Assembly (NCBI RefSeq): GCF_007954365.1
Contig: NZ_VOLO01000002.1
Location: 496,001 to 560,000, forward strand
From: Frigoribacterium sp. ACAM 257
Lineage (GTDB): Bacteria; Actinomycetota; Actinomycetes; Actinomycetales; Microbacteriaceae
Direction of reading: 5' to 3'
Length of the DNA: 64,000 nucleotides
Position 1 is the first letter of the stretch. Each line of letters starts with the position of its first letter. Below, piece by piece: positions 9,860 to 17,492 of this stretch. A program made the position numbers and the translations under genes. The notes below the pieces were generated by a model. The model saw nothing but the letters and a program-made list of their open reading frames with translations. It searched no databases and was not told the origin of the DNA.

Positions 9860-11187
9860 TGGCTTACTCGTGGGCGTCACCCCTGGCCGTGGTCCCGGGC
9901 GATCCGCTCGTCGTCGGGCAGATGGCCCGGCGCTTCTGCCTCACCGCCGAGTCCGTCGGATCGGCCGCGTCCTCGTTGAGGTCCCTCGACATCGAGTCGG
10001 CCGAGAGCGAAGCTGTGGCGGCCTTCATGCTCAAGGCGGCGGACCTCGAGTCCAGGCTGAGCGCCGCACGAGGTCGCTACGCCGAGACCGGGGCCGCCCT
10101 GGGGTCCTACGCCGACTCCCTCGCGAGTGCTCTCGATGACTCGCGTCCCGCGGTCCGTGACAACGACCGTGCGAGGGACGACTTCGACGCCGCTGATCGC
10201 CTCGTGACGACGTACGAAGGACGCGCCCTGCTCGAGCCCGAAGGGCCGGCGAAGCAGCAGTACGAAGACTGGGCCGCCGCGCAGGAGGTACGACGCCGAG
10301 AAGCCCGTGATCGGATGACGACGTCGGCTCGGCGGCTCGCTGCCGCCCACGCCGCGGCCGATGCCGCCGCCGTGGTCGCGATCCGGCGGATCGACGACGC
10401 CACGGACGACGGGCTCCGCGACTCGTTCTGGGACGACCTCGGCGGTGTCGCCCACGCAGTCGGCGCGGCTGTCGGCGACGTCGGGGACGGGATCGCCGAC
10501 GCGTGGGACGCCTCGGCCCTGCGTGACGTCCTCGCGCCCGGCTTCGAGTCGTTCCAGGACTGGATGCAGGAGAACGACGCGTGGATCGCCCGTGTCCTGG
10601 AAGTCGTCGACCGCGTGGGGATGATCGTCGGCGTCTTGTCGATGGCATTCCCGTGCCTCGGCCCAGTGGCCCTGGCTCTGGCGCTCTTGAGCATCGGCAT
10701 CACTGCGGCACGCGCGCTCGCAGGGACTGCGACGATTCTCGACGTGGGGTTGTCGGCTCTGTCCTTGATCACCTTCGGCACTGGGCGAATCCTGGCAAAG
10801 AGTGCGCGGAGTTCGTTGGTCGGCCTACGCACGGCGCGAGCTCAAGCCCTGATGGACGACGGCATGTCCACCTCCCTGGCACAGGCCACCGTGGCCAAGA
10901 CCTTCTACCGCAGCAGGCCCCGCATGTTCGACTCATCGCTCTTCTTCGCAGGGGGCGACGCGACTGCCGCGCACCTCTCGATCTATCTGGTGAGGGGGCG
11001 GCCAGGTGTGTCTGCGGCCGAGCTCCAGCACGCCGCTGAGCTGGCGGGGCGCGTGAAGGCCCTGCAAGCTCTGGCATGGGCAGGACAGGCGCAGGGCGCC
11101 GCTCCTGATGTCTGGTCGGTCATGACGGACCTTCGCGGGCTGCTTCCCCTGGGGCAATCTCGCGCTCTGACCGGTGCAGCGTGGTGA
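9859..11187 (+). CDS. Putative type VII-secreted large protein (effector candidate)
   Basis: A 442-residue protein. Residues 1-190 are alanine-rich amphipathic helix with coiled-coil character, similar in style to the N-terminal domains of long type VII substrates. A hydrophobic section (about 250-300; MIVGVLSMAFPCLGPVALALALLSIGI) is followed by a soluble C-terminal region of about 130 residues that matches no enzyme I recognise. GC content falls towards the 3' half (about 60 percent around 10741-10800 against about 70 percent nearby), and codon choice includes more T-ending codons. That is typical of exchangeable effector C-termini. It is followed directly by a small membrane protein gene (GTGA overlap), as an effector is by its immunity gene. 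Toxicity is inferred only. Confidence 0.6.
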   Translation: MAYSWASPLAVVPGDPLVVGQMARRFCLTAESVGSAASSLRSLDIESAESEAVAAFMLKAADLESRLSAARGRYAETGAALGSYADSLASALDDSRPAVRDNDRARDDFDAADRLVTTYEGRALLEPEGPAKQQYEDWAAAQEVRRREARDRMTTSARRLAAAHAAADAAAVVAIRRIDDATDDGLRDSFWDDLGGVAHAVGAAVGDVGDGIADAWDASALRDVLAPGFESFQDWMQENDAWIARVLEVVDRVGMIVGVLSMAFPCLGPVALALALLSIGITAARALAGTATILDVGLSALSLITFGTGRILAKSARSSLVGLRTARAQALMDDGMSTSLAQATVAKTFYRSRPRMFDSSLFFAGGDATAAHLSIYLVRGRPGVSAAELQHAAELAGRVKALQALAWAGQAQGAAPDVWSVMTDLRGLLPLGQSRALTGAAW

Positions 11188-11711
11188 GTCGGCGCCACCG
11201 GCAACCTAGGACGTGGTTCGACTGGGCAGTCTTCGCCTCGGTTCTCTTGGCCCATGTGACGTACTGGGGAGCCAGCGCCGTTCTTGGCGTGGTGTCCTTG
11301 ATCCGGATGGCGAACGGCGAGGCCTCACCGCCCGCTGAGGAACTCATGAAGACGAGCGCAGACTGGCCGCCGGTGATCTTGCCGTCGTGGCCGTGGTGGG
11401 TCTCCGTCCCGCTGCTCGTCATCGCGGTGGCGCGGACCGTCCATGCACCCTCATGGCCGCCGACCACGTGGACCCCGACCACAGTGTCGATGTTCGCGAT
11501 CCTCGCCGGTGCGGATGGTGTGCTCTTCGCCCTTGCATTCATCGGTACGCCGGAATGGCCTCGCGACTCGCTCATTCCCGGCGCTCTCCTCTGTCTCGTC
11601 GGCGCAGCTGGTCTCGGGAACGTCTTGATTCTCCGCGTACGAGCTGGCAGGGCACGTACGAAGGAGGCGCGACTCGCTCGCCAGCCTCGGACTCTCGAGG
11701 ACCTCCGGTGA
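11184..11711 (+). CDS. Small membrane protein, immunity candidate
   Basis: A 175-residue protein with four predicted helices (WAVFASVLLAHVTYWGASAVLG; WWVSVPLLVIAVA; MFAILAGADGVLFALAFIG; LIPGALLCLVGAAGLGNVLIL) and a basic C-terminus. Its GTG overlaps the stop of the upstream gene by GTGA; another GTG one codon earlier (11181) is possible. Base composition resembles the low-GC end of its neighbour, suggesting they moved together. A membrane immunity protein against the upstream product is a reasonable guess; an accessory channel component is an alternative. No family recognised. Confidence 0.65.
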   Translation: MSRRHRQPRTWFDWAVFASVLLAHVTYWGASAVLGVVSLIRMANGEASPPAEELMKTSADWPPVILPSWPWWVSVPLLVIAVARTVHAPSWPPTTWTPTTVSMFAILAGADGVLFALAFIGTPEWPRDSLIPGALLCLVGAAGLGNVLILRVRAGRARTKEARLARQPRTLEDLR

Positions 11712-12358
11712 GGGGGGCGCAGTACGTGTCCCGCTCCTCGGGCGCCAGGGGCGCCTCCTACTCGATCGTGGTGCCGCCCGGCTTCGTTCGCATCCCTGGC
11801 GGTGCGGGTCCCGAGACTGCTCTCTCGATGGTGCTCGACCAGCTCGGGGAGACCAGCCCCGACCCTGAGTTCGAGACGCGCTTCGTCGACGCTCTGCGGC
11901 GGGTCGGCGAGGCAGACGTGCACCACGCGGTGCTCGACTCGTACATCACCGCCGGCCCCGTGCCGGACGCGGGCGTCGCGTGCAGCGTCGTCTTCGCGGC
12001 CGTGCCCGTCACACGCAGCGAGCACAGCGATCTCGACCGACTCCTCCTCGCCCGGATCGCCGGCGGCGCGACGCCCACCGTCGTCGGGGGCGACCCTGCC
12101 GTGTCGTGGGAGCTCGAGAGCGCGGCGTCTCACGAGCCCCAGCGGGTGCTCAGGCGCCGAGCGGTCCTCGCGCGCGTGGCCGGGCACGACCACCTGCTCG
12201 TCTCGATCGTCCTCACGGTCGTCGCCGACGCGACACAGCGGGGCGAGGGACGCGGGGAAGTGGCCGAGGCCTTCGTCGAGCTCTTCGAGGCGATGCTCAC
12301 GACCGTGCGGTGGCGGGACGACCGTGGCCGCCTCATCACCGAACGGCCGATCGAGTGA
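11708..12358 (+). CDS. Type VII island soluble protein, paralogue 1
   Basis: A 216-residue protein without signal peptide or membrane helices. After a short tail it has VVPPGFVRIPGG, a helical stretch, a beta-rich middle, and a C-terminal AEAFVELFEAMLTTVRW. The layout (PPGF/W opening, beta sheet, final helix with LFDAML-like sequence) is reminiscent of PsbP/Mog1-fold proteins of the DUF1795/LpqN type. I infer that from pattern only. It shares the same overall order with the gene at 12410, so the two look like paralogues. The GTG start overlaps the previous stop (GTGA), so translation is coupled. A chaperone or adaptor role in secretion is possible. Confidence 0.65.
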   Translation: MRGAQYVSRSSGARGASYSIVVPPGFVRIPGGAGPETALSMVLDQLGETSPDPEFETRFVDALRRVGEADVHHAVLDSYITAGPVPDAGVACSVVFAAVPVTRSEHSDLDRLLLARIAGGATPTVVGGDPAVSWELESAASHEPQRVLRRRAVLARVAGHDHLLVSIVLTVVADATQRGEGRGEVAEAFVELFEAMLTTVRWRDDRGRLITERPIE

Positions 12359-12409
12359 CGGGGCTCTCGACGTTCTGCAGACATCTCGACGACGACCAGG
12401 AAGACGCAC

Positions 12410-13018
12410 ATGACCGACGCACAGCTCGCCGCTGCCCCGAGTGAGGACCGTCCGATGGAGATCCTCGTCGGGTACGACCCGACGACGTGGATCTGCCTGC
12501 CCCCGTCGTGGCCGCACCACGGTCACGACGGGGCTCGCTCCTGGGTCGCCGCCACCGTCCACGACGTCTGTGCTCGCTCGTCCGGCACCACGAGGGCGAA
12601 CAAGCGCTGGCTCACCAGGGCCCTCGAGCGCCTCGCCGAGTGGCAGGACGAGAACGAGCTCCGGTACCTGTACCTGCCGGCGGTCACGAGCGAGTTCCTC
12701 TTGCTGCGCATCCAGTACGCCTTCTGCGAGGGCGACCGTGACGACCTGCTGCGACACCTCGTCCTCACGACGGATCTCGACGCTCTGGAGCCGCCGGCGC
12801 TCCACGAGATCACGACCGCTGGGCTCGGCCGGGGACTCAGGGGCCTCCTGCACGCCGACGTGGCCGGGCAGTTGACCACGATGGTCGCGACCGCGTTCCG
12901 GTCAGAGCCCTTCGACCTCCGCATCACCTGCCAGCTAGGTCCGCCCGAGGACGTGCCTCACCTGCTGCCCCTCGTCGACGAGTTCATCGACGGCATCAGC
13001 GTCGTCCCCGCGGAGTGA
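12410..13018 (+). CDS. Type VII island soluble protein, paralogue 2
   Basis: A 202-residue soluble protein with a similar plan to the gene before it: an opening TTWICLPPSWP, mixed helices and strands, and an ending LVDEFIDGISV that parallels AFVELFEAML in the neighbour. Sequence identity is low and the relationship is my inference. It is separated from the previous gene by 51 bp and overlaps the ATPase gene by GTGA, so its product is made together with the motor. No known domain is assigned. It may be a substrate adaptor or chaperone for the WXG100 or effector proteins. Confidence 0.65.
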   Translation: MTDAQLAAAPSEDRPMEILVGYDPTTWICLPPSWPHHGHDGARSWVAATVHDVCARSSGTTRANKRWLTRALERLAEWQDENELRYLYLPAVTSEFLLLRIQYAFCEGDRDDLLRHLVLTTDLDALEPPALHEITTAGLGRGLRGLLHADVAGQLTTMVATAFRSEPFDLRITCQLGPPEDVPHLLPLVDEFIDGISVVPAE

Positions 13019-16000
13019 GGCTTTCAGCGACTGTCCACGACGCCGTGAGCGGTCGGAGCGCGGACGTGGCTTGGGAGGTGGACCCGGGCACCACTGTCGG
13101 GCAACTCGTGACCGCTGCGCTGCCGCACCTCGGGCTCGCCACGATCGCCGATCGAGAGGCGCCGGGGCAGCGGGCCGTGACCGTCGACGGCTCTCTGGTG
13201 GCCCTCGACGCCTGTGTGGCCGCGGGGCACGTGCTGGAGGCGAGCGTGCTGTCGATCGGCGCGCCTCACGGGACGTCGTCACTTCCCGACGACGGGCCCA
13301 GCGTCCGTGTCGTCGGAGGGCCGGGCGCCGGGACGGTCTTCGTCGTCGATCCCGGTGCCTGCATCATCGGATCGTCGCACCGGGCCACGATTCGTCTCGT
13401 CGGCGACGTGCCGGCCTTCGTCGCGGTCCTGCGTCTCGACGGCGGGGGACGCTTCACCATCGAGCCCGCCTCGGCGTGCGCCCCCGACGGGCTCGGGGGA
13501 GACCTCGTCGTGACCGTCGACCGCCGTCCGCTCGTGGAGGCCGTCCCGTTGGGCGAGTCGTCGATCGTCCGCATCGGGGACGTCCTTCTCGCGGTCGCGG
13601 CCGGACGCCGGCCCGGGGCCGCACTCCACGTGGCCACGAGCGGGACGCGCCTGGAATTCGCCCGCCCGCCGCGGCTGCTCCCCGAAGCACCGCCGACCTC
13701 GTTCCGCCTGCCACCGGAACCGGAGGCTCCGGCCAGGAGGCCCCTGCCGGTCGTCGCAGCCCTCGCGCCGCTCGCGATGGCCGGAGTCATGGTCGGCATC
13801 TTCGGACACCTGATGTACCTCGCGTTCGGTCTCATGTCGCCGATCGTGATGATCGCCAACTACGTGTCCGACCGGCGGAACGGCAGACTGACCCATCGGC
13901 GGCGGCTCGCGGAGCACGAGGCCGCGACGACGTCGGTCCTGACCGCCGCGGACGACGCTGTGCACCGGCACGAGCAGGAACTCCGTGCGAGCTGTCCCGA
14001 CCCGGCCGCCGTGCTCGACACCGCCGTGCGTCGTCGAGCGCGGCTCTGGGAGCGACGACGCGCCGATCCAGATCACCTCGCTCTCCGCGTCGGCACGGCC
14101 GACCACCCCTCCGGTGTCACCATCGACGACCCGCGCGAGCTCGAGCACCTGCGGACCGTCGCGCGAGAGGCCCACGCCGTCCCCGTCACGGTCGACCTCC
14201 CCCGCTGCGGAGTCGTGGGGATCGCCGGTCGTGACGAGCACGCCCGGCCGCTCGCCGCGTGGTGGCTGGCGCAGATCGGCGTGCTGCAGAGCCCCCGCGA
14301 CGTCGAGGTCGTGCTGCTCACCTCGGGTTCCGGTGAGGAGCACTGGTCGTGGCTGCGATGGTTGCCGCACACCCGTCCCGGCGAGCCGACGACGTGCTCG
14401 AGCCGTGTTGGCCACGACGCAGAGGGCATCGCTCGACGGCTCGCCGAGCTCACCGCCCTCATCGCGGCCCGGCGACGGGCCGCCCGCGAGCCGCGCGGTG
14501 CCGTCGACGTCGACGCCCCCGACGTGGTGGTCGTCGTGGACGGGGCACGGCGGCTGCGCAGCCTGCCAGGTCTCGTCACGGTGCTCAAGGAAGGACCGTC
14601 GGTCAGGGTCTGGGCGATCTGCCTCGACGTCGACGAGCGCTCCCTGCCCGAGGAGTGCGTGGCCGTCGTGTCCGCCGAGGCCCATCGCCACCGTGTCGCC
14701 GCCCAACGGACCGCGAGCGTGCAGGAGGTGCTCGCGGACGAGCTGCCCGAGGGCTGGCACGAAGCGGTCGCGAGGGCCGTCGCCCCGGTCGTGGAGATCG
14801 ACCACGGGGGCGAGGCGGGCGGCCTGCCCTCGTCCTCCCGCCTCCTCGACCTGCTCGGTCTCGACGAGCCGGACGGTGCTGCCGTCCTGGACCGCTGGAG
14901 GCGGCTGGGGCCGAGCACCCGTGTCGTGCTGGGGGAGAGCATCGACGGCCCGTTCGCCGTGGACCTCCGCGCAGACGGCCCCCACGCCCTCGTGGCGGGC
15001 ACGACAGGGTCGGGCAAGTCCGAGCTGCTCCAGAGCCTCGTCGCGTCGCTGGCCGCCACCAACGACACCGACGCCGTGACGTTCGTCCTCGTCGACTACA
15101 AGGGCGGCGCCGCGTTCCGGGACTTCGCAGCGCTCCCGCACACGGTGGGGACCGTGACCGACCTCGACGGCCACCTCGTCGAGCGGGCGCTGACCTCGCT
15201 CCGGGCCGAGCTCCACCGGCGTGAGCTCATCCTGGCGGAGGCGGGCGCCAAGGACATCGAGGACCACGCGGACCAGGTCGCCCGCGGGCAGCTGGCGACC
15301 GCCCTGCCGCGGCTCGTGATCGTCATCGACGAGTTCGCCTCCCTCGTGCGGGAGCTGCCGGACTTCGTCACCGGTCTCGTCGACATCGCGCAGCGCGGAC
15401 GGTCCCTCGGCATCCACCTCGTGCTCGCCACCCAACGGCCCACAGGCGTCGTCTCGGCCGACATCCGCGCCAACACGGCTCTGCGCATCGCCCTGCGCGT
15501 GACGGATCCCGCCGAGAGCACCGACGTGATCGACGCCCCCGACGCCTCTGCGATCTCGCCCACCACCCCTGGCCGGGCCTTCGTCAGGCTCGGTGCCGGC
15601 GCTCTCCTCCCGTTCCAGGCCGGTCGGGTCGGCGGGCGGCCGCCCGGCGCCGTCGTGACGAGGACGGGGCCCGTGTGGAGCTCTCGGCTGGAGTGGTCGA
15701 CGATCGGCTCGATCCCGAGACTGCCTCCCGAGGTGGAACGGGCGGACGACGGCGAGCTCACGGACCTCGCGCTGCTGGTCGGTGCCGCGGTCGCTGCCCA
15801 TCAGCTCGGCGGAGGATCGGCCCCGCACCGCCCCTGGCTCGACGCGTTGCCCGAGGTCGTGCTCCTCGACGAGCTGCCCGAGGCGCCGGGGACGGTTCAG
15901 GCCGGCCGAAGCGACGACACGCGGGTCGGAGCCGCCGAGAGGGCGGTGTTGCCCTTCGGCCTGCGGGACCTCCCGGCCCGACAGGCTCAGGCGCCGGCGG

Positions 16001-17457
16001 TCCTCGATCTCGACGCTGCCGGTCACTTGTTCGTCGTCGGGTCTCCTCGATCGGGGCGGTCGCAGGTGCTCCGGGCCCTGGCTGCCTCCGCAGCCGACCG
16101 GACGTCCTGTTCAGACGTTCACCTCTACGGCATCGACTGCGGCAGCGGTGCCCTGCTGCCGCTCACAGCCCTGCCCCACACCGGTGCAGTCGTGCAGCGG
16201 AGTGAGGTCGATCGTGTGCGCCGCCTGCTCACGCGCCTCGTCTCGGAGACGCTGCGCCGGCAGGACGAGCTCGCTCGGCGGGGACACGGCGGCATCGTCG
16301 AGCAACGACGGGCCTCGGCCCCTGCCGACCGCATGCCGCACGTCGTGCTGATGATCGATCGCTGGGAGGGGTTCACGGCGTCGATCGGCGAACTCGACCA
16401 CGGGGAGCCCGTGGAGCAGGTGACCTTCCTGCTGCGAGAAGGCCCGGGCGTCGGGGTGCACCTCGTCGTCACAGGTGACCGTCAGCTCATCACCGGCCGG
16501 TTGGCGACCATGGTCGAGGACAAGCTCGTCCTCCGCCTCGCGGACCGCTCCGACTACGGGCTCGTCGGTCTGTCGCCCCGGGCGCTGCCGGAGAAGATCG
16601 GGGACGGGCGGGGGTTCACGTCGGAGACGGCCGTCGAGACGCAGGTCGCTCTCCTCTGTGGCGATCCCGCTGCCAGCGCCCAGGCCGAGTCCCTGCGGGT
16701 CCGCGGCTCGTCCGCGACGGAGCGGGACAGGACGGTACCGGCGGCCCGGCGTCCCTTCCGCCTCGAGCGCCTCGACGGGCCGGTGGGCTTCGCCGATGCG
16801 TGGGCCCGGCGCTCGCCGGGGATCACGGCCGACGCCATGGTCGCCATGGTCGGTCTCGGGGGCGACGACATGGGCGTGGTCGGCCCCGATCTCGCCGCCG
16901 GAGCAGGAACGTTCCTCGTCGCAGGGCCCGGTCGCAGTGGACGGAGCACCGTGCTCCTGAGCATGGCGCGATCCCTCCTGGCACAGGACGTCGAGCTCGT
17001 CGTGGTCGCCCCGCGTGCCTCGCCGCTCCGTGAGCTCGAGGCCGTGCCCGGCGTCCTCTCGGTGCTCGCGACGGCGGCCGTGTCCGCCGCCGACCTCGCG
17101 CCGTGGTTCGACGGCGGGCAGCGACGCCGTGTTCTCGTGGTGGACGACGCGGAGACGATCAAGGACTGCCCCGCAGCGGCATGGCTGGTCGACTTCATCG
17201 CGTCGTGTGGGGAACGGGGGCAGGGCCTGGTCGCCGGGGGTTCCTCGTCGGAGCTCGCCCTCGGGTTCACGGGGTGGCACGTCGACCTGAGACGGGGGCG
17301 CTGCGGCGCCCTGCTCAGCCCGCAGGTGCCCGCGGAGGGCGACCTGATCGGGGCTGTCGTGCCACGGAGCTCTCTGTCCGTCCGCCCGCGCGTCGGAGTG
17401 GCGCAGGTCAACGTCGGCGACGGCGTCGTCCAGCTGGCCCAGGTTCCGTCGCCCTGA
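13015..17457 (+). CDS. EccC/EssC-type FtsK/SpoIIIE ATPase of type VII secretion
   Basis: A 1480-residue motor. In order: a ubiquitin-like N-terminal region (1-85), an FHA-like fold (about 95-200), two membrane helices (about 243-287), and three FtsK/SpoIIIE ATPase domains. Domain 1 has a complete Walker A, GTTGSGKSE (about 661), and Walker B LVIVIDEFASL, plus LATQRPTG. Domain 2 (about 1008) reads GSPRSGRS and domain 3 (about 1303) GPGRSGRST; in both the catalytic lysine is arginine, so only domain 1 is likely to hydrolyse ATP. An FHA-type N-terminus resembles firmicute EssC more than mycobacterial EccC. It is the last gene of a tightly overlapping operon. Confidence 0.92.
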   Translation: MRLSATVHDAVSGRSADVAWEVDPGTTVGQLVTAALPHLGLATIADREAPGQRAVTVDGSLVALDACVAAGHVLEASVLSIGAPHGTSSLPDDGPSVRVVGGPGAGTVFVVDPGACIIGSSHRATIRLVGDVPAFVAVLRLDGGGRFTIEPASACAPDGLGGDLVVTVDRRPLVEAVPLGESSIVRIGDVLLAVAAGRRPGAALHVATSGTRLEFARPPRLLPEAPPTSFRLPPEPEAPARRPLPVVAALAPLAMAGVMVGIFGHLMYLAFGLMSPIVMIANYVSDRRNGRLTHRRRLAEHEAATTSVLTAADDAVHRHEQELRASCPDPAAVLDTAVRRRARLWERRRADPDHLALRVGTADHPSGVTIDDPRELEHLRTVAREAHAVPVTVDLPRCGVVGIAGRDEHARPLAAWWLAQIGVLQSPRDVEVVLLTSGSGEEHWSWLRWLPHTRPGEPTTCSSRVGHDAEGIARRLAELTALIAARRRAAREPRGAVDVDAPDVVVVVDGARRLRSLPGLVTVLKEGPSVRVWAICLDVDERSLPEECVAVVSAEAHRHRVAAQRTASVQEVLADELPEGWHEAVARAVAPVVEIDHGGEAGGLPSSSRLLDLLGLDEPDGAAVLDRWRRLGPSTRVVLGESIDGPFAVDLRADGPHALVAGTTGSGKSELLQSLVASLAATNDTDAVTFVLVDYKGGAAFRDFAALPHTVGTVTDLDGHLVERALTSLRAELHRRELILAEAGAKDIEDHADQVARGQLATALPRLVIVIDEFASLVRELPDFVTGLVDIAQRGRSLGIHLVLATQRPTGVVSADIRANTALRIALRVTDPAESTDVIDAPDASAISPTTPGRAFVRLGAGALLPFQAGRVGGRPPGAVVTRTGPVWSSRLEWSTIGSIPRLPPEVERADDGELTDLALLVGAAVAAHQLGGGSAPHRPWLDALPEVVLLDELPEAPGTVQAGRSDDTRVGAAERAVLPFGLRDLPARQAQAPAVLDLDAAGHLFVVGSPRSGRSQVLRALAASAADRTSCSDVHLYGIDCGSGALLPLTALPHTGAVVQRSEVDRVRRLLTRLVSETLRRQDELARRGHGGIVEQRRASAPADRMPHVVLMIDRWEGFTASIGELDHGEPVEQVTFLLREGPGVGVHLVVTGDRQLITGRLATMVEDKLVLRLADRSDYGLVGLSPRALPEKIGDGRGFTSETAVETQVALLCGDPAASAQAESLRVRGSSATERDRTVPAARRPFRLERLDGPVGFADAWARRSPGITADAMVAMVGLGGDDMGVVGPDLAAGAGTFLVAGPGRSGRSTVLLSMARSLLAQDVELVVVAPRASPLRELEAVPGVLSVLATAAVSAADLAPWFDGGQRRRVLVVDDAETIKDCPAAAWLVDFIASCGERGQGLVAGGSSSELALGFTGWHVDLRRGRCGALLSPQVPAEGDLIGAVVPRSSLSVRPRVGVAQVNVGDGVVQLAQVPSP

Positions 17458-17492
17458 CCCGACCGTCGTGCTGCAGCGCTGCCCCCGTCCCG

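Noticed and set aside
13279-16026. 915-codon open frame antisense to the EccC-type gene
   Set aside because: A shadow of the ATPase gene; no recognisable motif and low-complexity composition.
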